This document shows positions 7,424 through 14,390 of a DNA stretch of 15,809 nucleotides, in pieces. How positions within the stretch are numbered: position 1 is the first letter of the stretch; every line of letters starts with the position of its first letter. The notes beneath the pieces are model-generated. The model was not told where the DNA came from. It searched no databases and worked only from the letters and a program-made list of their open reading frames with translations. The DNA comes from CAWKZT01 sp963854565 (GTDB lineage: Bacteria; Actinomycetota; Acidimicrobiia; Acidimicrobiales; JAHEJN01), in NCBI GenBank assembly GCA_963854565.1, contig CAWKZT010000037.1, positions 1 through 15,809 of the forward strand. The letters are read 5' to 3'. The translations under genes were made by a program, and so were the position numbers.

Positions 7424-9103
7424 ATGACTGATTCTCCGGCCCTTGAGCCCACCTCCACCCCCGCCCATCGCAGTGGGCGGGCCGCCGCGCTGGTGGCCGC
7501 CGGTATCTTGCTATCTCGTCTCACCGGGGTCATCCGTGAATTCGGACTCCGTACTTGGCTCGGCACCACATTGCCCGCCGCTGATGCCTTCGCTGCGGCA
7601 CTCATCATTCCCAAGTTGTTACAGAATCTCCTGGGAGAGGGCACCCTTTCGGCTTCGTTCATTCCGGTGTACTCCAAATTGCTCGAGGACGAAAACGATG
7701 ACGAAGCCGGCATTTTGGCCGGCTCAGTTTTTTCACTGTTAGCGGTAGCGACTGCGGTGCTCGTACTCATAGGCATGTTGTTCGCTGGCCCAATTACCGA
7801 CTTGGTGTTCCACGGATTCGATGACGCAAAACGCGAGCTAACTGTTGATCTGCTGAGGGTGATGATCGGTGGTATCGGGTTTATTGTCCTATCCGCGTGG
7901 TGCCTGGGTGTGCTCAATGCCCACCGGCGTTTCTTCCTCAGTTACGTGGCACCAGTCCTTTGGAACGCCGCAATTATAGCCGCCGTGGCTTTTGCGGGAA
8001 TCCGTGCTTGGGCTGTCGACGACGTCGCCCGTGCGGCCGCCTGGGGTGTACTGGTCGGTGGCATCGCTCAATTCCTCATTCAAGTTCCGTTAGTGCTTCG
8101 AGTGCTTCCAACTCTGCGCCTCGGATTTAATCTGCACAATGATTCAGTGCGCACCGTTTTGCGGCGATTTGTACCGGCCGTCAGCGGACGCGGCGTTGTG
8201 ACGCTCAGTACCTTTCTTGATGCTGCACTCGCCTCTTTGCTCGTCACCGGAGCTCTCGCGTCGCTAGGGGCGGCACAAGTTCTCTACCTCATGCCCATAA
8301 GCGCGTTCGCTTTGTCAATTGCCGCGGCCGAGCTGCCCGAGTTATCGCGCGGCACCCAAAATGACGCAGCAACAATCCGGCAACTACGAATCGGGCTAGA
8401 GCGAATCGCCTTCTTCTTGGTGTTTTCAATGGCAATTTACCTGTCGGCGGGCGAGTCAATTGTGTCGCTACTGTTTGAACACGGCAAGACAACCAGCGAT
8501 GACGCTCGACTTATTTGGCTCGTTCTGGCGGCGTACAGTCTCGGCATGCCAGCGTCGGGGCTATCCAGACTGCTACAAAACGTTCGGTTTGCGTCCGGAG
8601 ATGTCAGCGGTCCGGCCCGCATCGCCGCTTTCCGTGTGGTTGTAGCCGGCACCGTCGGGGTACTGATGATGTTTCAACTCGACCGATTCGGCGTCGCCGG
8701 TGGGTCCATCGATCAGGCCGGTGACCTGCCAGCATTTGGTCCGGTGTCTAAAGACGTCCGGACAGGAACCGATTTGGTACGCCTTGGCGCGGTAGGTCTT
8801 GCCATCGGTGCCTCGGTCGCTGCCTGGCTGGAGTTGGCCTTGTTACAGCGACGGGTACGTGCCGACCTCCCCGATGCGCCACGGGCTGGGGCATTCATTG
8901 TCAAATTGCTGCCTGCTGGACTAGTCGCTGGGGCCTTTGGGTTGCTATCGGTATGGGTTACAAGTGGCCAAAATGTTGCCGTTACGACTGCTCTCGCTGG
9001 CGTGACCGCCGGCATTGCGTATTTGTTCCTCGCCCGATCAGCCGGTAACCAAGCCGCCGTCGAGTTGTTCGCTTGGCGACGATCACAGCCCAATACTGAC
9101 TGA
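7424..9103 (+). CDS. murJ: MurJ/MviN-family lipid flippase (probable lipid II flippase), divergent
   Basis: This polytopic membrane protein of the MOP superfamily (559 residues from the ATG at 7424) has more than ten hydrophobic segments spread along its length. The N-terminal signature is SRLTGVIREF (31-40), then DAF (54-56), then IPKLLQNLLGEGTLSASF. LNAHRRFFLSYVAPVLWN (164-181) and SLLFEHGKTT further on are also typical of MurJ, which flips lipid II across the membrane for peptidoglycan synthesis. An in-frame GTG at 7376 would add 16 polar residues; ATG was preferred because the extension has no family features. R32, R38 and D54 match E. coli R18, R24 and D39. By my unaided alignment, R52 is replaced by Q67 and R270 by V286. 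It may therefore be a paralogue with another lipid-linked cargo. It lies 192 bp before the GDP-fucose synthase gene. Confidence 0.85.
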   Translation: MTDSPALEPTSTPAHRSGRAAALVAAGILLSRLTGVIREFGLRTWLGTTLPAADAFAAALIIPKLLQNLLGEGTLSASFIPVYSKLLEDENDDEAGILAGSVFSLLAVATAVLVLIGMLFAGPITDLVFHGFDDAKRELTVDLLRVMIGGIGFIVLSAWCLGVLNAHRRFFLSYVAPVLWNAAIIAAVAFAGIRAWAVDDVARAAAWGVLVGGIAQFLIQVPLVLRVLPTLRLGFNLHNDSVRTVLRRFVPAVSGRGVVTLSTFLDAALASLLVTGALASLGAAQVLYLMPISAFALSIAAAELPELSRGTQNDAATIRQLRIGLERIAFFLVFSMAIYLSAGESIVSLLFEHGKTTSDDARLIWLVLAAYSLGMPASGLSRLLQNVRFASGDVSGPARIAAFRVVVAGTVGVLMMFQLDRFGVAGGSIDQAGDLPAFGPVSKDVRTGTDLVRLGAVGLAIGASVAAWLELALLQRRVRADLPDAPRAGAFIVKLLPAGLVAGAFGLLSVWVTSGQNVAVTTALAGVTAGIAYLFLARSAGNQAAVELFAWRRSQPNTD

Positions 9104-9295
9104 CATTCTTGTCGCATCGTTCCTTCACGATCTCAGTGCCACTGTTGTGGAACAACGAGACTGGTGGCACAATCAATTTCTTATTCGTAGCTCCCGACTG
9201 GGTCCAACACCCCCAGTGCACAACATCTATGCTGCTCTTGGAGCCAAGTACGTTGCGCCTATCGACATCTAGCTCTGGGCACGGAAAGGCCCCTA
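9104..9295. other. Intergenic region between murJ-like gene and fcl
   Basis: These 192 bp hold no gene I can support. A 7-bp perfect inverted repeat, GTGCCAC (9137-9143) and GTGGCAC (9165-9171), encloses a smaller GTTGT/ACAAC hairpin. It is followed by CAATCAATTTCTT, so it may be a weak terminator for the upstream gene. GGAAAGG at 9283-9289, 6 nt before the fcl ATG, is a good ribosome binding site. No convincing promoter for fcl was seen. A 66-codon open frame here (9109-9309) runs into fcl in another frame and has no family features. Confidence 0.4.
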
Positions 9296-10243
9296 ATGAC
9301 ACAAATTGACCGTTCTGCATCTGTTTATGTTGCTGGCCATCGCGGCTTGGTCGGTTCAGCAGTTATACGACGTCTGACCGATGCAGGTTTTACCAACATA
9401 TTGACCGCTACTCGCCAACAGGTCGACCTGCGGAAGCAGTCAGAGGTAACCCATTGGTTCAAGGTCAACCGACCGGACTACGTCATCTTGGTGGCAGGCA
9501 CTGTTGGTGGAATCATGGCCAACACCACCCGACCGGCAGAGTTCATCTACGACAATCTAATGATCCACAGCACGGTGGTTCATGCTGCCCACGAACACCC
9601 GGTCACCAAACTTCTGTACCTGGGCTCATCGTGCATCTATCCGCGTGAGGCCATCCAACCAATTACCGAAGACCAACTTCTTAGCGGCCCACTTGAGCCC
9701 ACCAACGAGTGGTATGCCATTGCGAAGATTGCTGGCATCAAACTTTGTCAGGCCTTCCGTCGGCAGTACGGCGACAACTTCATCTCGGCCATGCCGACGA
9801 ACCTCTACGGACCAAACGACAATTTCGATTTGGAGTCAGCTCATGTCCTACCGGCATTAATCCGGAAGTTCCATGAGGCGGCCGCCGAGGGCCGGCCAAC
9901 AGTCGAGCTATGGGGCACAGGCGTCGCCCAACGCGAATTCATGCATGTCGACGATCTTGCCGATGTCTGCCTACATCTATTGGAGAACTACGACGAGGAC
10001 GAGCACATCAATGTTGGCACTGGTTTAGACCTAAGTATCGGCGAACTTGCTAAGAAGATCGCCGCCATCGTGCACCCAACGGCCGAAATTATATTTGACC
10101 CAACCAAGCCCGACGGCACACCCCGGAAGGTACTGGACGTCACCAAACTTACCAATACAGGGTGGACCGCCAGCATTGGCCTTGATGACGGACTCGTGTC
10201 CACCTACCAGTGGTTCCTCGACAACGTTGAGGACATTACCTAA
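9296..10243 (+). CDS. fcl: GDP-L-fucose synthase
   Basis: This enzyme converts GDP-4-keto-6-deoxy-mannose to GDP-L-fucose by 3,5-epimerisation and NADPH-dependent reduction, supplying fucose for surface glycans. The 315-residue protein is an extended short-chain dehydrogenase/reductase. The Rossmann motif GHRGLVG (14-20) is clear. The catalytic set matches E. coli Fcl with a constant offset of 4: S111 (in GSSCIYP), C113, Y140 and K144 (in YAIAK) and H183 (in SAHVLPALIRK). E. coli R187 is replaced by K191. LYGPNDNFD (170-178) and REFMHVDDLAD are also typical. The partner enzyme, GDP-mannose 4,6-dehydratase (gmd), is often adjacent but is absent here, so it must be elsewhere or the gene has been separated from it. 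The stop lies 2 bp from that of the convergent aldo/keto reductase gene. Confidence 0.94.
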   Translation: MTQIDRSASVYVAGHRGLVGSAVIRRLTDAGFTNILTATRQQVDLRKQSEVTHWFKVNRPDYVILVAGTVGGIMANTTRPAEFIYDNLMIHSTVVHAAHEHPVTKLLYLGSSCIYPREAIQPITEDQLLSGPLEPTNEWYAIAKIAGIKLCQAFRRQYGDNFISAMPTNLYGPNDNFDLESAHVLPALIRKFHEAAAEGRPTVELWGTGVAQREFMHVDDLADVCLHLLENYDEDEHINVGTGLDLSIGELAKKIAAIVHPTAEIIFDPTKPDGTPRKVLDVTKLTNTGWTASIGLDDGLVSTYQWFLDNVEDIT

Positions 10244-10252
10244 CGCTAGGTA
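10237..10252. terminator. Small hairpin across the convergent fcl and aldo/keto reductase stops
   Basis: TACCTA (10237-10242) and TAGGTA (10247-10252) form a perfect 6-bp inverted repeat with a 4-nt loop, and it contains parts of both convergent stop codons. It is AT-rich and has no clear T-run on either side, so termination function is uncertain. Confidence 0.3.
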
Positions 10253-11271
10253 TTGTTGCTGCTAGTCGCCCAAAGGTTGAGGCTTCCGTCGATGGCGTAG
10301 TCATCGATTTCGGCCAGCTCTTCGACCGAAAATTCAGTGCGATGCGGTGCGGCAAGCAGTTCTTCCACCTGACTCCAGCGACTGGCACCCACCAATGCGG
10401 TGGTAACTCGGGGGTCTCGCAGCACCCAGGAGATGGCCATCTGCGCCAGTGACTGGTCGCGACGTGTCGCAATTTTGTTTAAGGACCGAACCCGCTCGAT
10501 ATTGCTCTCACTGAGCAAATCGCGGCTGAAGGAGTCATTCTCGGCTGCCCGAGAGTTGCTCGACATCCCATCGAGGTACTTGGTGGAAAGCAAGCCTTGG
10601 GCGAGGGGCGAAAACGGAATCATGCCAATGCCCTCGTCGCCCAGCACGTCGAGCAGACCTTCTTCGACCCACCGATTCAACATCGAGTAACTGGGTTGGT
10701 GGATGACACACGGCGTGCCGAGACCTCGAAGAATGGCCGCTGCTTCTCTGGTCTTCTCTGGCCCGTAGGAGGAAATGCCAACATAGAGGGCTCGCCCACT
10801 GCGAACAGCCGTGTCGAGCGCACCCATGGTCTCCTCCAGTGGTGTGTCAGGGTCGAATCGATGGGAGTAGAAAATATCGACATAATCGAGTCCCATTCGA
10901 TTGAGACTCTGATCCAAACTGGCTAGCAAATATTTGCGGCTCCCCCACTCACCGTGCGGACCGTCCCACATGTGGTAGCCGGCCTTGGTAGAGATAATAA
11001 GCTCGTCGCGCTAAGGCTTGAAGTCCCCGGCCATCATCGTGCCAAAGTTGGTTTCGGAGGATCCAGCCGGAGGTCCGTAATTGTTGGCCAGGTCGAAATG
11101 GAAAATACCGTTGTCAAAGGCCTTACGCAACATTTGGCGCATGTCGTTCGACAACTCGTCTCCGCCGAAGTTGTGCCAGAGTCCTAACGAAATCTTGGGA
11201 AGCTTGAGACCGCTTTTGCCCGATCCGGCGGAGGGAAGAGACGAATAACGGTCAGTTTTAGCTTCATACAC
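10246..11271 (-). pseudogene. Aldo/keto reductase (YghZ-like) interrupted by one in-frame TAG
   Basis: The reading frame would give 341 residues, close to the 346 of E. coli YghZ (L-glyceraldehyde 3-phosphate reductase), and is collinear with it throughout. A single amber codon at 11011-11013 (codon 87) interrupts it. Upstream lies LGLWHNFGGD and FDLANNYGPPAGSSE with catalytic D60 and Y65. Downstream lies RDELIISTKAGY with K96 and IFYSHRFD with H137. The codon sits where relatives have Tyr before RDEL, so one base change (TAC or TAT to TAG) explains it. There is no other stop or frameshift. Reinitiation at the ATG at 10969-10971 would lack D60, Y65 and K96, so neither fragment should be active. 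The GTG start has a TATAGT box 6 nt upstream. This could be a recent nonsense mutation, readthrough or a sequence error. Confidence 0.87.
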
Positions 11272-11277
11272 GGGGTC

Positions 11278-11283
11278 ACTATA
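11278..11283 (-). promoter_or_regulatory. Putative -10 box of a leaderless aldo/keto reductase transcript
   Basis: On the minus strand TATAGT (11283 down to 11278) is a near-consensus -10 and ends 6 nt before the GTG start codon, as in moxR and obg. An inverted repeat, TCCCGT (11285-11290) and ACGGGA (11298-11303) with a 7-nt spacer, occupies the region just upstream where a repressor could block polymerase. No canonical -35 was seen. Confidence 0.48.
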
Positions 11284-11339
11284 GTCCCGTGACGTCGACG
11301 GGAATCTGGAGTTGTCCTATGGTGGCAACCAGTTAACGC

Positions 11340-12425
11340 CTATGGCAAGAGCACTAGATCATCTCGGTGGATGAGTTCGTCGCGCTGTCCGTCGATGCTG
11401 TCGCTGCGTCGACCAGCGGATTCGGAGGCCTGATCTGACCGCTTCGAGATGAGCCCTTTGGCGAAGATCTTGCCATCGGGTCCGGCCACGTCAACGGCCG
11501 CCCCTTCGACGAATTCTCCGACAACCTCGACTACACCAATTGGGAGCAGCGAAGTTCCCTGCTCTGTCAGCGCCTGCTTCGCTCCCTGGTCAACGATCAG
11601 CCGGCCCTCGGATTGCACCGCAAACGCAATCCAGAGACGCTTGGCCGACAACGAAGAGTCTCTCGCTAGTACCTGGGTTCCTACACCGGGCACCCCGGCG
11701 GCGGCATCACTTAGGACGTTGGGTCGGTCGGCCGCCGCAATCACTGTGCGAATTCCAGACCATGCGGCCATACGTGCTGCGGCAAGTTTAGAGGCCATCC
11801 CTCCTGATCCACGGACTCCAGGCCCACTGACAATCGCGTCAAGTTCACGGTCGACCGCGTTGATTTCTTCGATGAGCGACGCAGACGCATCGATCCGCGG
11901 GTCGGCAGTAAGGACGCCTGGTGTATCGGTCAAGATGACGAGGAGGTCTGCTTCTAGCGTGTTGGCAACCAGAGCCGAAATTCGGTCGTTGTCACCGAAC
12001 CGGATCGCATCGGCCGCGGTGGCATCGTTCTCGTTGATGATAGGAACCACACCAAGGTCCAGGAGGCGGCGAAGCGTTTGACGCGCATGAAGGTACTGCT
12101 CACGTTCAAAGAAATCACCCGGGGCCAACAAGATCTGACCACCGACGTAACCGTGGCTTTGCAGGCTCGACTCATACACCTGCATCAAACGAGTCTGGCC
12201 GACCGCTGAGACGGCCTGCAAGGTGACGATGTCATCCTCCTGGGGAGCAATGACGGCCCGACCAGCCGATATGGCACCGGAGGTAACGATTGCCACCTGA
12301 TAATCATCGTTGCGCAGTCCAGCGACCTGTTCGCAAAGTCGCTCAATATGCCCGGGAGCTATGAAACCCTGGTCGTCGGTAAGGGAGGATGTGCCGATCT
12401 TTACAACGACCAGACCCTGGGTCAC
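11340..12425 (-). CDS. proB: Glutamate 5-kinase
   Basis: This enzyme phosphorylates glutamate to gamma-glutamyl phosphate, the first step of proline synthesis. The 361 residues fit the family (E. coli ProB has 367). The amino-acid-kinase domain shows VVKIGTSSLT (7-16), VTSGAISAGR (47-56), IINENDA (129-135), RFGDNDRIS (142-150) and GSGGMASK (206-213). A C-terminal PUA domain covers about 272-360 and ends with DELIHRDDLV. Translation starts at a GTG that overlaps the obg stop as GTGA, so it is coupled to obg. This matches the common actinobacterial obg-proB order. ProA, the next enzyme, is not adjacent here; the next gene downstream is the broken aldo/keto reductase. Family members are usually feedback-inhibited by proline. 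Confidence 0.96.
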   Translation of the reverse strand: MTQGLVVVKIGTSSLTDDQGFIAPGHIERLCEQVAGLRNDDYQVAIVTSGAISAGRAVIAPQEDDIVTLQAVSAVGQTRLMQVYESSLQSHGYVGGQILLAPGDFFEREQYLHARQTLRRLLDLGVVPIINENDATAADAIRFGDNDRISALVANTLEADLLVILTDTPGVLTADPRIDASASLIEEINAVDRELDAIVSGPGVRGSGGMASKLAAARMAAWSGIRTVIAAADRPNVLSDAAAGVPGVGTQVLARDSSLSAKRLWIAFAVQSEGRLIVDQGAKQALTEQGTSLLPIGVVEVVGEFVEGAAVDVAGPDGKIFAKGLISKRSDQASESAGRRSDSIDGQRDELIHRDDLVLLP

Positions 12426-13666
12426 GAGAGTAAATCTTCTTCGTACTCGAACTCGGTGTCGCCAATACGTACGATGTCCCCTTGATGGGCACCCGCTTTA
12501 CGGAGCGCCTTTTCAACACCCAGAGATCCGAGACGCTGGCGGATGTACTCAACGGCATCGGGAGTAGTGACGTCACTAAGTGCCACGACACGCTCGGCGG
12601 AACGGCCGCACACGATGAGCGTGTTGTTTTCTCGCTCGATCCAGATGCCGACCGGCTCGGGCCGGTGGATTATCGTCGGGGCACGCTTTACCTCGGCCTC
12701 CCGGGCCTGGGAAACGAGTACCGCAAGTTTTCCGACCAAGGTGTCAAGCCCGGTGCCGACAACCGACGAAATTATGTGGGTACCTTCAGGCGCATCAAAT
12801 TGCGCCACGTCGGATTTCGATGCAACGATTACCCGAGGACGATCGAGCAATTCAGGCTGATAGGCCCGCAATTCGGCGAGAAGCACTTCGAGTTGCTCTT
12901 CGGGCGGTCGCCCATCGATCGGAAGAAGGTCGACCAACAGACACAGCACGCTGGCGCGCTCGATGTGGCGAAGAAACTGGTGTCCGAGGCCCTTACCTTC
13001 GTTGGCTCCCTCGATGAGTCCCGGGATATCGGCAACAACTAGTTCGGTGGAATCGTCAACGCGAACGACTCCGAGGTTTGGTTCCAGCGTGGTGAACGGG
13101 TAGTTAGCAATCTTTGGTTTAGCAGCGGAGATACGAGAGATAAGCGTGCTCTTGCCGGCATTGGGGAATCCCACGAGCGCCACATCAGCCAGCAATTTGA
13201 GCTCCAGGCGCATCCAGTTTTCTTCGCCCTCTTCGCCTTGCTCGGCGAAGTCTGGGGCGCGGCGCCGATTGGACAGAAAGCGAGCGTTGCCTTTGCCTCC
13301 GCGTCCGCCGCGCGCGGCGAGCCACTTGTCACCCGAACTCTGCAGATCGGCCAGCAACTCACCGTCGAAATTGCGGACTGTCGTGCCCTCAGGGACCATG
13401 ACGATGACATCCTCGCCGGTGTGGCCGTGCTTGCGTTTGCCAGAACCGTGCGTGCCATCGTCGGCCCGACGGTGGGGGTGGTCACGAAATGACAGCAGAG
13501 AGGCAGCGTTGTGGTCCGCAATCATCCAAACGTCACCGCCCTTGCCGCCGTCGCCACCATCGGGACCACCGAGTGGTGTATGGGATTCACGGCGCATGGC
13601 CACGCAACCTGCTCCTCCATCGCCACCGCGGAGGTTTATGTTGCACTCGTCAACGAACTGAGACAT
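12422..13666 (-). CDS. obg: Obg-family GTPase (ObgE/CgtA)
   Basis: This essential GTPase binds the large ribosomal subunit and links ribosome assembly to growth and stress state. The 414 residues show three domains. The glycine-rich Obg fold covers 1-158 (for example LRGGDGGAGCVAMRRE). The G domain covers about 160-320. A short C-terminal OCT domain covers about 330-414. G-domain motifs are G1 GFPNAGKS (166-173), G2 around T192-T193 in the family-specific YPFTTLEPNLGVV, G3 DIPG (213-216), and a G4 reading SKSD (283-286) instead of the usual NKxD. The G5 region is about 300-306. A terminator separates it from rpmA, and a TATCCT box lies 6 nt before its ATG, so it probably heads its own obg-proB transcript. 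Confidence 0.97.
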   Translation of the reverse strand: MSQFVDECNINLRGGDGGAGCVAMRRESHTPLGGPDGGDGGKGGDVWMIADHNAASLLSFRDHPHRRADDGTHGSGKRKHGHTGEDVIVMVPEGTTVRNFDGELLADLQSSGDKWLAARGGRGGKGNARFLSNRRRAPDFAEQGEEGEENWMRLELKLLADVALVGFPNAGKSTLISRISAAKPKIANYPFTTLEPNLGVVRVDDSTELVVADIPGLIEGANEGKGLGHQFLRHIERASVLCLLVDLLPIDGRPPEEQLEVLLAELRAYQPELLDRPRVIVASKSDVAQFDAPEGTHIISSVVGTGLDTLVGKLAVLVSQAREAEVKRAPTIIHRPEPVGIWIERENNTLIVCGRSAERVVALSDVTTPDAVEYIRQRLGSLGVEKALRKAGAHQGDIVRIGDTEFEYEEDLLS

Positions 13667-13672
13667 ATCATC

Positions 13673-13678
13673 AGGATA
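13673..13678 (-). promoter_or_regulatory. Putative -10 box of a leaderless obg-proB transcript
   Basis: On the minus strand TATCCT (13678 down to 13673) fits TANNNT and ends exactly 6 nt before the obg ATG; no ribosome binding site is evident. A promoter is needed here because the rpmA terminator lies just upstream. No -35 at normal spacing was seen (TTGTTC is 21 nt away). Confidence 0.48.
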
Positions 13679-13721
13679 CTGCCGTCAGGTTTGACCGTGG
13701 AACAATTCACCGGAACTGAGA

Positions 13722-13762
13722 CGAAAACCACAAGAGCCGTGGCCCTAAGGCCACGGCTCTTG
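13722..13762 (-). terminator. Strong hairpin terminator after rplU-rpmA
   Basis: A perfect 14-bp stem pairs 13731-13744 with 13749-13762 around a 4-nt loop. Read on the minus strand it starts 20 nt after the rpmA stop and is followed by TGGTTTTCG. It ends the RNase E/G - rplU - rpmA transcript and insulates obg. Confidence 0.87.
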
Positions 13763-13782
13763 TTAATCAGAACTTGGATTAG

Positions 13783-14055
13783 CTAGACGAGCGTTTCGCC
13801 CTCGGCCAATGGAACAATGTCCACCAGCTTGCGACCACGTCGCCTACCGAACTTTACATGACCGTGTTCAACGGCGAACAACGTGTCATCTCCACCCTTG
13901 CGGACGTTGAGTCCGGGGTGAAACTTTGTGCCACGCTGTCGGACCAAGATGGTTCCGGAATGCACAAGTGTGCCGTCGTAGGTCTTTACGCCGAGGCGCT
14001 GAGCGTTTGAGTCGCGCCCGTTGCGGGTTGAACCGCCACCCTTCGTCTTCGACAT
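13783..14055 (-). CDS. rpmA: 50S ribosomal protein L27
   Basis: This 90-residue L27 sits near the peptidyl-transferase centre of the large subunit. The start SKTKGGGSTRNGRDSNAQRLG is the characteristic basic, glycine-rich N-terminal arm, followed by GTILVRQRGTKFHPG (35-49) and the FAVEHGHVKF (61-70) core. There is no N-terminal cleavage extension of the Firmicutes type. AAGGGA, 6 nt before the ATG and inside the end of rplU, is a good ribosome binding site. The gap to rplU is only 3 bp, as is usual for this pair. Confidence 0.98.
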   Translation of the reverse strand: MSKTKGGGSTRNGRDSNAQRLGVKTYDGTLVHSGTILVRQRGTKFHPGLNVRKGGDDTLFAVEHGHVKFGRRRGRKLVDIVPLAEGETLV

Positions 14056-14058
14056 AAA

Positions 14059-14367
14059 TTATCCCTTCGAGATACCGGTGACTTCGATCACCGAGTAGTG
14101 CTGACGGTGACCCCAGCGTTTGCGGTTGTTTGACTTGTTTTTATAGGTGAAGCCGTTGATCTTTGGCCCCTTAGCTTGGCCAATGACCTTCGCGGTCACG
14201 CTTGCACCAGCGAGCTGGGCAGGAGTCGAGGAGACGTCGTCGCCGTCGGCTAAAAGAATGGGATCGAACGCAAGTTCAGTACCAGTCTCGCCCAAAAGTT
14301 CGACCTGGAGGGTCTCGCCTTCGACAACACGGTATTGCTTGCCACCTGTGTGAATAACTGCGTACAT
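14059..14367 (-). CDS. rplU: 50S ribosomal protein L21
   Basis: This 102-residue L21 is a primary 23S rRNA-binding protein of the large subunit. The start MYAVIHTGGKQYRVVEGE is diagnostic, and KINGFTYKNKSNNRKRWGHRQ near the C-terminus (residues 70-90) is the conserved rRNA-binding segment. It lies 23 bp downstream of the RNase E/G gene and 3 bp upstream of rpmA on the same strand, with no terminator between them. Cotranscription with the RNase gene is therefore likely. No strong ribosome binding site precedes its ATG. Confidence 0.98.
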   Translation of the reverse strand: MYAVIHTGGKQYRVVEGETLQVELLGETGTELAFDPILLADGDDVSSTPAQLAGASVTAKVIGQAKGPKINGFTYKNKSNNRKRWGHRQHYSVIEVTGISKG

Positions 14368-14390
14368 AGCTCAGCCACGCTATCGCTTGG

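Noticed and set aside
7312..7917. 201-codon minus-strand open frame opposite the murJ-like gene
   Set aside because: Overlaps the moxR start region and a clear membrane-protein gene; Ser/Ala-rich with no family features.
9109..9309. 66-codon open frame between murJ-like gene and fcl
   Set aside because: No ribosome binding site or domain, and it runs into fcl in another frame; treated as intergenic.
10246..10971. A separate 241-residue aldo/keto reductase starting at the internal ATG
   Set aside because: It lacks the catalytic Asp, Tyr and Lys and has 13 in-frame homologous codons upstream of the ATG up to the TAG, so it is the tail of one interrupted gene.
11011..11013. TAG read as pyrrolysine or a genome-wide recoded codon
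   Set aside because: TAG ends cysH, the VWA gene, proB, rpmA, rne and the aldo/keto reductase gene itself; recoding would extend all of them. Nothing in the window suggests pyrrolysine machinery.
11449..12081. 210-codon plus-strand open frame opposite proB
   Set aside because: Ser/Thr/Ala/Pro-rich antisense shadow with no motifs; proB motifs are complete on the other strand.
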